Positions 41,460 through 48,949 of a stretch of DNA of 64,000 bases are shown here, in pieces. The DNA lies in assembly GCA_017397845.1 (NCBI GenBank), contig JAFQHU010000008.1, forward strand, positions 124,001 to 188,000. Reading direction: 5' to 3'. Every line of letters starts with the position of its first letter. The stretch's first letter is position 1. A model generated the notes under the pieces. That model did no database searches, was not told where the DNA came from, and saw only the letters and a program-made list of their open reading frames with translations. The position numbers and the translations under genes are program-made. The DNA comes from Clostridia bacterium (GTDB lineage Bacteria > Bacillota > Clostridia > Oscillospirales > Acutalibacteraceae).

Positions 41460-41633
41460 TATGTATCATCCTTTCGGCTGTAATTAATTTTATTCCTTAT
41501 AAGATTATCACATTTTTTTGAAATGTTCAATAGGAAAATCAAAAAAAGAAAAAGACAGTTTGTTAATTCCAATATTTACATCATAAAAATACGGATTTTT
41601 ATGTTAAAATTCACAGGAGGAAAAACAAAGGGA

Positions 41634-41681
41634 GTGAAAAGACAAAAGAAAGGAATACGGAATTTTTCCGTAAATGATTGA
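41634..41681 (+). other. Possible 15-codon leader ORF upstream of SH3-C39 gene
   Basis: A GTG-started frame (41634) with AGGAGG 13 bases upstream encodes 15 residues rich in Lys/Arg and ends TGA at 41679-41681, overlapping the ATG at 41674 of the next gene, which lacks its own good SD. This could couple translation. The spacing is long and there is no homology evidence, so it is tentative. Confidence 0.3.
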
Positions 41682-42672
41682 AATTACTATGAAAAAAACT
41701 TGTAAGGCACTTATGCTTGTGCTGATACTTTGTATATTCTCTTGCTTTTTTGCTTTCGGTATTTCTGCCGCAGATGCTTCTTCAAAAGCGGGCAAGGTAG
41801 CCACGGAAAGCACCGCTCTGAATTTAAGAAAAAGTGCATCCGCCTCTTCGGCGGTGGTAAAGCAGATGAAAAAGGGTAAATATCTGACTCTTCTGAAAAA
41901 GGAAGGCTCATGGTGGAAAGTGGAATACGCTAAGGATAAAACAGCCTATGCCCATACGGATTATATAAAAGCTGTTTCTTCAAAGGTGATGTATGTGTCC
42001 ACAAAGAGCGGCAACCTTAATGTGCGCTCGTCGGCGGATTCTGCGGCAAAAATAAAGACTACCCTGCCAAAGGGTACCGCAGTTATAAAGCTTTCCGAAA
42101 AAAATTCCTTTACAAAAATCCTTTACAACGGAAGCGTTACGGGCTATGTAAGCTCCGCTTATCTTTCGGAGCTGAAGCAGGAAAGCACTTATAAAAAAAT
42201 TTCTCTTTCGGTACCTTCTTTTAAGCAGACCGATTCACGTTGGGCAAACATCAAAATCGGTACACAGGGGGATACCTTGAAATCAAGCGGCTGTACCACC
42301 ACAGCTCTTTCCATGACGGAGAGCTTCCATCTCGGTAAAACATTGACACCGGCAGATATGGTAAAAAGACTTTCTTATTCTGCTTCCGGCATGCTTTATT
42401 GGCCGGCAGAGTATAATACGGAGCTTGTTTCATCTTCGGATTATCTTTCAAAAATATATTCACTTTTAAGCAAGGGTAAGCCGGTAATTTTGGGAATGAA
42501 AAAAGCAAACGGCTCTCAGCATTGGGTGGTTGTCACGGGTCATAAAAGAAACACCGCCTCTCTTTCTGCAGACAATTTTACGATCAATGATCCGGGTTCA
42601 AACACAAGAACTTTGCTGAGCGAATTTGTTTCGGCTTATCCGATAGCTTATAAAACAGCATACAGAAAATAA
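41674..42672 (+). CDS. Secreted protein with two SH3b domains and a C39-like peptidase domain
   Basis: 332 residues from ATG 41674 (327 from ATG 41689); neither has a clear SD. Signal peptide to about residue 33 (FGISAADA). SH3b domains lie at about 42-102 (ALNLRKSASASSAVVKQMKKG) and 107-166 (NLNVRSSADSAAKIKTTLPKG). Residues about 175-332 form a papain-like peptidase_C39_2 fold: Cys207 in KSSGCTTTALSM, His283 in GSQHWVVVTGH and Asp306 in INDPGS. Likely binds the cell wall and cleaves peptide bonds in wall or extracellular peptides, although many C39_2 proteins have unknown substrates. Confidence 0.85.
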   Translation: MIEITMKKTCKALMLVLILCIFSCFFAFGISAADASSKAGKVATESTALNLRKSASASSAVVKQMKKGKYLTLLKKEGSWWKVEYAKDKTAYAHTDYIKAVSSKVMYVSTKSGNLNVRSSADSAAKIKTTLPKGTAVIKLSEKNSFTKILYNGSVTGYVSSAYLSELKQESTYKKISLSVPSFKQTDSRWANIKIGTQGDTLKSSGCTTTALSMTESFHLGKTLTPADMVKRLSYSASGMLYWPAEYNTELVSSSDYLSKIYSLLSKGKPVILGMKKANGSQHWVVVTGHKRNTASLSADNFTINDPGSNTRTLLSEFVSAYPIAYKTAYRK

Positions 42673-42682
42673 ATTCTTACCC

Positions 42683-42711
42683 TTGATATTCCTTTTACGG
42701 TGATGTATAAT
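42683..42711 (+). promoter_or_regulatory. Promoter of membrane-anchored GDPD gene
   Basis: TTGATA (42683-42688), 17-base spacer, TATAAT (42706-42711). Confidence 0.65.
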
Positions 42712-42744
42712 TTTCCCGATAATAAGAAATGAAGGAGAATTATA

Positions 42745-43587
42745 ATGAAGAAAAAATCAAGGAAAATAATAACGGCTTTTTTGGTGATTATTGCTGCGTT
42801 GCTGTTTGTGATAATCGTTCCGTCAAAGCTAAGCAGCGTAATCAGCGACGGCAATTCTCTTTCGGCACATACGGATTATGCTCCGTTATTGGTGGCTCAC
42901 AGAGGCTTTTCCTCAATTTATCCGCAAAATACACTCCCTGCCTTTGAAGGGGCCGCCGATGCGGAGTTTGACGGCTATGAAATAGATATTCATACCACAA
43001 AGGACGGCAAATGGGTGGTAATTCACGATGATACCGTCGATAAAATGACTGACGATACGGGTGAGGTGGAGAATTTCACTTTTGAAGAAATCAGAAGTCT
43101 TAAAATCGATGGCGGCAACGGTATTGAAAATTACCCCGACCTCAAAATACCAACTCTTGAAGAGGCTTTGGCGGTATGTGAGGATAAGGATATTTTCCCT
43201 GTAATTGAAATAAAAAAATGCGACGAAAGGTATCTTACTGACCTTAAAGCTTATCTCGATGAAAAAGGGCTTTCCGACAAGGCGGTTATAATATCCTTCA
43301 CTAAGGAATATATGGAGGCTTACCGCAGCCTTGACAAAGAGGCAGAAATGCTTTATCTTTCTCATGATCCCTCAAAGGAAGACATAGATTGGTGCAAAAA
43401 CAATAATTTCGGTATCAACTTCAATCACAAAAACCTTTATAAATGTGTCTCTGCCGTTACTTATGCGAAAAAGCAGGGCGTGAAGATTGCTGCGTGGACG
43501 GTGGATAACACGGTATATAAGGATATTATGGTGCTTTTCGGTGCTGAAATTATCACGACGAATAAAATTAAACCCGCAATAAAATAA
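42745..43587 (+). CDS. Membrane-anchored glycerophosphodiester phosphodiesterase
   Basis: 280 residues, SD AAGGAG. An N-terminal signal anchor (about 8-28) places the TIM barrel outside the membrane. Catalytic motifs are canonical: AHRGFSSIYPQNTLPAF (HRG about 51-53), EIDIHTTKDGKWVVIHDD (Glu/Asp metal ligands about 78-80, His about 93), EIKKC (about 150-154) and AWTVDN near the C-terminus. It probably hydrolyses glycerophosphodiesters or teichoic-acid-type polymers at the cell surface. Together with the cytosolic enzyme at 8511 this gives two locations for the same chemistry. Confidence 0.92.
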   Translation: MKKKSRKIITAFLVIIAALLFVIIVPSKLSSVISDGNSLSAHTDYAPLLVAHRGFSSIYPQNTLPAFEGAADAEFDGYEIDIHTTKDGKWVVIHDDTVDKMTDDTGEVENFTFEEIRSLKIDGGNGIENYPDLKIPTLEEALAVCEDKDIFPVIEIKKCDERYLTDLKAYLDEKGLSDKAVIISFTKEYMEAYRSLDKEAEMLYLSHDPSKEDIDWCKNNNFGINFNHKNLYKCVSAVTYAKKQGVKIAAWTVDNTVYKDIMVLFGAEIITTNKIKPAIK

Positions 43588-43601
43588 AATTTCAAATAAG
43601 G

Positions 43602-43630
43602 TTGCATTTTTTCCTTTAAAGTAGTATTCT
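43602..43630 (+). promoter_or_regulatory. Promoter for metallochaperone-symporter genes
   Basis: TTGCAT (43602-43607), 17-base spacer, TATTCT (43625-43630). Confidence 0.5.
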
Positions 43631-43668
43631 ATTATGTGAATAAAATGCATAATGAAAAGGAGTATGAA

Positions 43669-43899
43669 ATGAAAAAGATAATTGATGTTACCGGTATGCA
43701 CTGCGGTAATTGTGCAAAGGCCGTAGAAAAGGCTCTCTCTGAAATCGAAGGTATTTCAAAGGTAAAGGCTGACCACGAAAAAAATCTTGTTACCGCTTCA
43801 ATGAAAAAGGATGTTGACGATAAGTTCATTATCGAAGCCATCGAAAAAGCAGGCTTTACACCCGGTGAAATCACAATCAAAGAAGGACTTTTTTCATAA
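43669..43899 (+). CDS. Heavy-metal-associated (CopZ-like) metallochaperone
   Basis: 76 residues from ATG 43669, six bases after AAAAGGAG; upstream in-frame ATGs lack an SD. HMA fold: beta-alpha-beta-beta-alpha-beta with metal motif GMHCGNC (residues 10-16) and the family's AVEKALSEIEGISKVKAD stretch. Binds Cu(I) or a similar soft metal in the cytosol. A P-type ATPase partner is not present; the next gene 12 bases on is a sugar symporter, so the pairing appears accidental. Confidence 0.9.
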   Translation: MKKIIDVTGMHCGNCAKAVEKALSEIEGISKVKADHEKNLVTASMKKDVDDKFIIEAIEKAGFTPGEITIKEGLFS

Positions 43900-43911
43900 A
43901 GGAGAATTACA

Positions 43912-45399
43912 ATGGCTAAAGAAAAAGTAAAAAAAGAAAAGCCCGTAAATGATCATCCGAACAAAATCGGCATAAAGGAAGCAGCAGGTTATACTATTGC
44001 CGAAGCAGGTAATATGTTTAACCTTACATATATCTCCAGCTTCCTTAAGGTTTTCCTTACGGACGTTATCGGTATCTCTGCCGGTAAAGCAGGTACCATG
44101 TTTATGGTAACACGTATCTGGGACTGCATCAATGACCCTCTCTGGGGAGCTATGGTAGCAAAGAGAGCACCCAGCAAAAACGGAAAGTTCCGCCCCTATC
44201 TTAAATGGGTTTCTTTCCCTCTCGCTCTTTCCACTCTTCTGTGCTTCGCACCTTATCATAAGCTCGGACTCAGTGAAGGCATCCTCCTTCTTCTTGCTTA
44301 TGTTACATACATTTTCTACGGCATGATGTACACAGGCATGAACATCCCCTTCGGTTCTCTCGCCTCGGTTATCACCGACGACCCTGCGGGCAGAAGCCTT
44401 CTTTCCACCTTCCGCAGTATCGGTTCAGGTATCGGCGGTGCGGTAGTGCTTTTCGTGGCACCTATGTTCATTTATAATAACATCGAGGTAAACGGCAAAC
44501 AGGTTCAGCAGGCCGACGGAAACAAAATGTTCATTTTCGGCGTAGCTATGGCTGTTTTGTCTCTTATCTTCTACCTTTGGGGCTTCAAATCTACCAAAGA
44601 AAGAATTCCTTCAGAGGCAGATCCGAAAATAGACTTCAAGGCCACTTATCTCGGTCTTCTTAAATCAAGACCTTTCGTTACCGTGGCTCTTGCCGGTGTG
44701 CTTATCAGCGGTCAGCTTCAGTTCGGCTCCTTTAATGCTTATCTTTATAAAAACTATTTCGAAAATACAAATCTCAGCATGCTCGGCACAGTGTGTACCT
44801 ATCTTCCCACGGTTCTCCTTCTTCCCTTTATCGGCAAACTTTCAGCCAAATACGGTAAAAAAGAGCTTTGCGGAAAGGCTACCATCGTATCTGCCATCGC
44901 TTCCGTTGCTATCGCTATCGTGGCAAACAATCAGTCAATACTTAATATGCTCGACCCCGTAAACGGCAGACTTCCTGCATGGATTTATATGACAACTCTC
45001 TTCATCATCGGTATGGGCTATACCTTTGTAAGCCTTACCTGCTGGGCAGTTGTTATGGACGTTATCGATTATCAGGAATATGTTACGGGTCTGAGAAACG
45101 AAAGTGCGGTTTATGCCGTTTACACCTTCTCACGTAAGTTCGGTCAGACCATCGCAGACACTCTCGGTCTTTACCTTCTCCAATGGGCAAAGTATGATAA
45201 GGATGTTGCAGGTATCGGCTTTATTGAAGCCAACGGAACAAGTAAAAAGATTATGTTTATCTGCACCATAATTCCTGCTTTTGTTTATACAGGAGTATGG
45301 CTTCTCATGCGTTTCGGTTATCCTCTTACCAAAGAAAGACTTGAACCCATCTATGCTCATGTAAGAGCAAAGAGAGAAGAGGCTGCAAAGGAAGCCTGA
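43912..45399 (+). CDS. GPH-family sugar:cation symporter (MelB-like)
   Basis: 495 residues, SD AAAGGAG. Twelve membrane segments of the MFS glycoside-pentoside-hexuronide type. Signatures: YTIAEAGNMFNLTYISSFL (about 24-42), MVTRIWDCINDPLWGAMV (about 64-81), GMMYTGMNIPFGSL (about 137-150) and TCWAVVMDVIDYQEYVTG (about 375-392), which contains the cation- and sugar-site Asp/Glu pattern. Substrate not deducible; candidates are the pentosides or mannosides used by the araA and beta-mannosidase genes in the window. Hydrophilic basic C-terminus (RAKREEAAKEA). Confidence 0.92.
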   Translation: MAKEKVKKEKPVNDHPNKIGIKEAAGYTIAEAGNMFNLTYISSFLKVFLTDVIGISAGKAGTMFMVTRIWDCINDPLWGAMVAKRAPSKNGKFRPYLKWVSFPLALSTLLCFAPYHKLGLSEGILLLLAYVTYIFYGMMYTGMNIPFGSLASVITDDPAGRSLLSTFRSIGSGIGGAVVLFVAPMFIYNNIEVNGKQVQQADGNKMFIFGVAMAVLSLIFYLWGFKSTKERIPSEADPKIDFKATYLGLLKSRPFVTVALAGVLISGQLQFGSFNAYLYKNYFENTNLSMLGTVCTYLPTVLLLPFIGKLSAKYGKKELCGKATIVSAIASVAIAIVANNQSILNMLDPVNGRLPAWIYMTTLFIIGMGYTFVSLTCWAVVMDVIDYQEYVTGLRNESAVYAVYTFSRKFGQTIADTLGLYLLQWAKYDKDVAGIGFIEANGTSKKIMFICTIIPAFVYTGVWLLMRFGYPLTKERLEPIYAHVRAKREEAAKEA

Positions 45400-45436
45400 T
45401 GTAAATGCAGAACGCAAAATGCAAAATGCAAAACGG
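45400..45436 (+). repeat. Short tandem tract, GCAAAATGCAAAATG type
   Basis: Immediately after the symporter stop codon come AATGCAGAACGC and repeated AAAATGC units. It is related to the GCATTCCG/GCATTCTGCATT tracts at 40734 and 45611 when read on the other strand. Confidence 0.55.
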
Positions 45437-45491
45437 CGACTGATGTTTAGTAAAGCAATAAGTGATATGCCGCCACATTAATATACAGCAA

Positions 45492-45532
45492 AACCCACAG
45501 AGACCGTAAAATTTCTCTGTGGGTTAATTTTA
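45492..45532 (+). terminator. Terminator of symporter gene
   Basis: AACCCACAGAGA / TCTCTGTGGGTT perfect 12-bp stem, 10-base loop, then AATTTTATTT. Confidence 0.85.
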
Positions 45533-45610
45533 TTTATCGGACACGACCGTGTCTCTGCGATAATTCACATAAAATCAGCGGGCTGCAGCTTATTTTTTTC
45601 GTAAATCTCA

Positions 45611-45648
45611 TTCGCAATTTCGCATTCCGGATTACGCATTCTGCATTA
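45611..45648 (-). repeat. GCATTCCG-type tract forming the 3' end of the patatin gene
   Basis: TTCGCAATTTCGCATTCCGG followed by ATTACGCATTCTGCATTA. Read on the minus strand it supplies the last codons (MQNA) and the stop of the patatin-like gene. Confidence 0.6.
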
Positions 45649-46465
45649 TCCTGATCCCTTTCTCATATCCGTGATAATACATTTTAAGTACTGCGTCCGT
45701 GTCCTTTGTCAGAGTTTTCATACCGTAGCAGCTGTCAGGCTCTGCTATAATTACCTTGCCCTCCTTTTCGAGCACTTCGAGCTCTGCAAGAGCTTCGGCG
45801 TTTCTTTTGTGCATCGTTTCGGAAAGACGGAGAATTTCGGGGTAACGGCCGGAAAATTTTCGCAGTACGGGCAGATATTCCATAGGAATAAGATATTCGC
45901 TTCTCGGTTTGGTCAGCACCACTATGAGTTTGTCGCAGCCGTCCTCAAAGGCTTTTTTGTAGGGTATCGGGTCAGCCAAGCCTCCGTCATAGTAGTCCTC
46001 ACCGTCGATCCTTACGGGCTTACATACCAAAGGCAGACAGCAGGTTGCTTTCAGGTAAATATAATCATTTTTTGTGAATTGACTTTTATCGATATAACAG
46101 GCTTTACCGTCTTTTGCCCGTGTTATTACTAACTTGAAAGCCGATTCGGAAGCCATCGCACAGTCAAAATCGAGAGGGTTTTCGCCGCCCTCGTTGCTGA
46201 GGGTGGAATACAGATAATCGAGGTCGAGAAAGGACCCTTTTTTCAGAAAGGTTTCCAAACCTAAAAGCTCCTTACGCATGAAATATTCATGGTAAAAGGT
46301 GAGAGTTCTGCCTCTCTGACGGGCAAGATAGGTTATAAGATTGGCGGCTCCTGCGGAAACACCGAGGCAATAGTCAGCCTGAAAGCCTTCGTCTAAAAAA
46401 GCATCGTAAATGCCGCTGGAAAAAACACCTCTTATTCCTCCGCCTACATCAACTATACCTGTCAT
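45632..46465 (-). CDS. Patatin-like phospholipase
   Basis: 277 residues from the ATG at 46465, eight bases after GGGAGG; an in-frame start seven codons earlier has no SD. Cytosolic serine acyl hydrolase of the RssA/YjjU type. Seen: oxyanion stretch DVGGGIRGVFSSGIYD (5-20), nucleophile Ser37 in GVSAG, catalytic Asp160 in DGGLADP, and the LKATCCLPLVCKPV stretch between them. Expected to hydrolyse acyl chains from phospholipids or lysophospholipids. It has its own promoter and stands between convergent and divergent neighbours. Confidence 0.92.
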   Translation of the reverse strand: MTGIVDVGGGIRGVFSSGIYDAFLDEGFQADYCLGVSAGAANLITYLARQRGRTLTFYHEYFMRKELLGLETFLKKGSFLDLDYLYSTLSNEGGENPLDFDCAMASESAFKLVITRAKDGKACYIDKSQFTKNDYIYLKATCCLPLVCKPVRIDGEDYYDGGLADPIPYKKAFEDGCDKLIVVLTKPRSEYLIPMEYLPVLRKFSGRYPEILRLSETMHKRNAEALAELEVLEKEGKVIIAEPDSCYGMKTLTKDTDAVLKMYYHGYEKGIRIMQNA

Positions 46466-46495
46466 GGCGCATACCTCCCTTGTCACTTTTTCATA

Positions 46496-46524
46496 ATTAT
46501 AGGTTTTTTATATATAAATGTCAA
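46496..46524 (-). promoter_or_regulatory. Promoter of patatin-like gene
   Basis: Minus strand TTGACA (46519-46524), 17-base spacer, TATAAT (46496-46501). Confidence 0.75.
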
Positions 46525-46563
46525 TATTTTTTATTATTGACACAACTTTAACGCTTTAACATC

Positions 46564-46592
46564 TTGAAAAATAATAAGATTGATTGTATAAT
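46564..46592 (+). promoter_or_regulatory. Promoter of malQ
   Basis: TTGAAA (46564-46569), 17-base spacer, TATAAT (46587-46592). Confidence 0.6.
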
Positions 46593-46628
46593 GATAAAAT
46601 ATTATTCGACTTTTCGGAGGGAAAGGGT

Positions 46629-48134
46629 ATGAACAGAAAGAGACGTGCAGGCGTACTTATGCATATAAGCTCTTTGCCGAGTGAATACGGTATCGGTGTT
46701 ATGGGCGTGGACGCCGCTGATTTTATAAAAAGATTGCAAAAGGGTGGCTTCCGTCTGTGGCAGGTGCTGCCTCTTAATCCGGTGGACGAAAAAGGCTCAC
46801 CCTACAGCTCCTGCAGTGCCTTTGCCGGTAATATAAGCCTTATAGACCCCGAATTGCTTTATGCCTTAGAGCTTATAAGTGATGAAACTCTCGAAGAAAA
46901 CAGATACAGCGGCTCAATTTACACCGCCGATTATGCTTTTGCCTATGAAAAGAGGATGAAGGCTCTGCGCGAGGCTTACACAAATATTATTGCAAAGGGA
47001 AAAGAGCCGATTTACCTTTTTGCTCAGCAGAATGTGTGGGCAGAGGACTATGCTTATTATATGGCGCTGAAGGCTTTTCACGGCGGAAAGCCTTGGTGGG
47101 AGTGGGAGGATAAATATGCCCGCTATGAAAAGGCTCAGAAGGAAAAAGAGCGTTTTCGTGACGAGATAGACTTTCACCTTTTCACTCAGTATATGTTTTT
47201 CTATCAGTGGAGATCGGTCAAAGAATATGCCAACAGCAGAAACATCAGCATTTTGGGTGATATGCCCATTTATGTCAGCCGTGACAGTGCTGATGTATGG
47301 AGCGAAAGAGGTCTTTTTGAAATCAATGAAAAAAGTCTTGCTCCCACTGAGGTTTCGGGTGTACCGCCCGATTATTTCTCAGAGGAAGGACAGCTTTGGG
47401 GAAATCCTCTCTATAATTGGAAAAGAATGGAGAAAGAAAACTTTGCATGGTGGATAAAAAGACTTTCTGCCGCACTTAAGCTTTATGACAGAGTGAGAAT
47501 AGACCATTTCAGAGCCTTTGCTTCTTATTGGGCGGTTCCCGCCGAAAGTGAAACTGCCAAAACAGGAAAATGGATAGACGGACCGGGAATGAAGCTTTTT
47601 GACGAGGTGAAAAAACAGCTTCCCGAAGCAGACATTATTGCCGAGGATCTGGGTACCTTCGGTGAGGATGTGGTGAAGCTTTTGGAGGATACGCAAATCC
47701 CCGGTATGAGAGTAATACAGTTCGGCTTTGACCCTAACGGTGACAGCACTCATCTGCCTCATAATTATCCCAAAAACTCCGTTGCTTATGTAGGCACTCA
47801 CGACAATAACACCATTTTAGGGTGGCTGTGGGAAGCGAGTGAGGACGAAAGGAAATATGCCCTTCGCTACTGCTGCTACGGCGGTAATAATTGGGGCGAG
47901 GGCGGACATCACAGCGGCTCCTGCCGTGCGGTTATAGAGGCTGTTTGGAGAAGCAGTGCAGACACGGCAATAGTAGCCGTTCAGGATATGTGCGGTTTCG
48001 GTGCGGATGCACGAATGAACACTCCCGGCACAAGTGAAAAGAATTGGAAAATCCGTTTCAGTAAGGACGCTCTCGACGCAATAGATTATGATTATTACAG
48101 AGAGATTAATACGGTCTACAGAAGGTATTATTAA
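46629..48134 (+). CDS. malQ: 4-alpha-glucanotransferase (amylomaltase, GH77)
   Basis: 501 residues from ATG 46629, eight bases after GGAGG; the longer frame from 46584 overlaps the promoter. Disproportionates maltodextrins and works on glycogen or starch-derived glucans. GH77 motifs: LHISSLPSEYGIG-like MHISSLPSEYGIGV near the start, GSPYSSCSAFAGN (about 55-67), GDMPIYVSRDSADVW (about 214-228), nucleophile Asp in VRIDHFRAF (about 290-298), acid/base Glu in IAEDLG (about 336-341) and VGTHDNNT (about 389-396). Length is standard. The following small membrane gene starts nine bases later. Confidence 0.96.
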   Translation: MNRKRRAGVLMHISSLPSEYGIGVMGVDAADFIKRLQKGGFRLWQVLPLNPVDEKGSPYSSCSAFAGNISLIDPELLYALELISDETLEENRYSGSIYTADYAFAYEKRMKALREAYTNIIAKGKEPIYLFAQQNVWAEDYAYYMALKAFHGGKPWWEWEDKYARYEKAQKEKERFRDEIDFHLFTQYMFFYQWRSVKEYANSRNISILGDMPIYVSRDSADVWSERGLFEINEKSLAPTEVSGVPPDYFSEEGQLWGNPLYNWKRMEKENFAWWIKRLSAALKLYDRVRIDHFRAFASYWAVPAESETAKTGKWIDGPGMKLFDEVKKQLPEADIIAEDLGTFGEDVVKLLEDTQIPGMRVIQFGFDPNGDSTHLPHNYPKNSVAYVGTHDNNTILGWLWEASEDERKYALRYCCYGGNNWGEGGHHSGSCRAVIEAVWRSSADTAIVAVQDMCGFGADARMNTPGTSEKNWKIRFSKDALDAIDYDYYREINTVYRRYY

Positions 48135-48143
48135 GGATATACA

Positions 48144-48473
48144 ATGGAAAGTTATATAGGAATATTTATGATGCTGTTTATCCTGTTTATTATTTACCGT
48201 GAGGAAAAACAGCAGATAATAAAAAGAATAATCAATAAAAGGAAAGGCACGGGAAAACAGATGCTTAAATTGGCAGAAAATTTCATGGGTAAAAGATGTA
48301 TCTTTTACACCTTTAATAATCAGATTACGGGTACAGTCAAGGAAATCGGTGAAAACGGTATCCTTATCGAAGAAAAGGATATTTTACAGATAATCAACCC
48401 CGATTATATAGTGAGAATAAGAGAATATCCTAAAAATAAAAAGGGTAAGGACAAAAGCGTAATTGTAGATTGA
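48144..48473 (+). CDS. Small membrane protein with C-terminal beta domain
   Basis: 109 residues. One N-terminal membrane segment (about 2-19), a basic stretch (RIINKRKGTGKQ) and a C-terminal domain of about 55 residues with an SH3/Sm-like strand pattern (CIFYTFNNQITGTVKEIGEN, then GILIEEKDILQIINPDYIVRI). The basic C-terminus is NKKGKDK. I know no function; the pattern is that of small conserved clostridial proteins. Starts nine bases after malQ, so probably co-transcribed. Confidence 0.7.
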   Translation: MESYIGIFMMLFILFIIYREEKQQIIKRIINKRKGTGKQMLKLAENFMGKRCIFYTFNNQITGTVKEIGENGILIEEKDILQIINPDYIVRIREYPKNKKGKDKSVIVD

Positions 48474-48501
48474 TAATAACGTAAACAGATATAAGAGAAA
48501 A

Positions 48502-48870
48502 ATGGATATATATAAATTTCAAAAAGCAGTCTTGGAGCAGAATGAGGATGAAATAAGAAAATACTTTCACCCCGATGCTTATGTGAAATGGCACTGTACG
48601 AATGAGCTTTTCACTGTGGATGAATTTATAATCGCAAACTGCGAATATCCCGGTGAATGGGACGGTGAGGTCGAAAGGACAGAAGAAAAAGACGACTTGA
48701 TTATTGCAGTTACCAATGTTTATCCGAAAGACAGAAGCACTTCTTTTCACGCTGTTTCTTTTATAAAAATTAAAGATGATAAAATCATCTCTATGGACGA
48801 ATATTGGGCTGATGACAGTTTACCGCCCAAATGGCGTCTCGATAAAAATATAGGTAGAAGTATAAAATAA
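48502..48870 (+). CDS. SnoaL-like/NTF2-fold protein
   Basis: 122 residues, starting about 28 bases after the preceding gene. The composition fits a cone-shaped NTF2-like fold: YKFQKAVLEQNEDEIRKYFH (helix), PDAYVKWHCTNELFTVDEFI, then strands ending AVSFIKIKDDKIISMDEYWADD, the signature of SnoaL-like proteins. These bind small ligands or act as isomerases; no function can be assigned. Likely the last gene of the malQ transcript. Confidence 0.75.
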   Translation: MDIYKFQKAVLEQNEDEIRKYFHPDAYVKWHCTNELFTVDEFIIANCEYPGEWDGEVERTEEKDDLIIAVTNVYPKDRSTSFHAVSFIKIKDDKIISMDEYWADDSLPPKWRLDKNIGRSIK

Positions 48871-48949
48871 TATTTTAATCCGCAGGGGCGGATATTATCC
48901 GCCCGTCGGGAGAAGAAAAAACTGTTTTAAACAGGAAAGGAATATACAA

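Noticed and set aside
48144..48870. malQ-adjacent small genes as a toxin-antitoxin pair
   Set aside because: One is a membrane protein with a beta domain, the other an NTF2-like fold; neither resembles a known toxin or antitoxin and they do not overlap.
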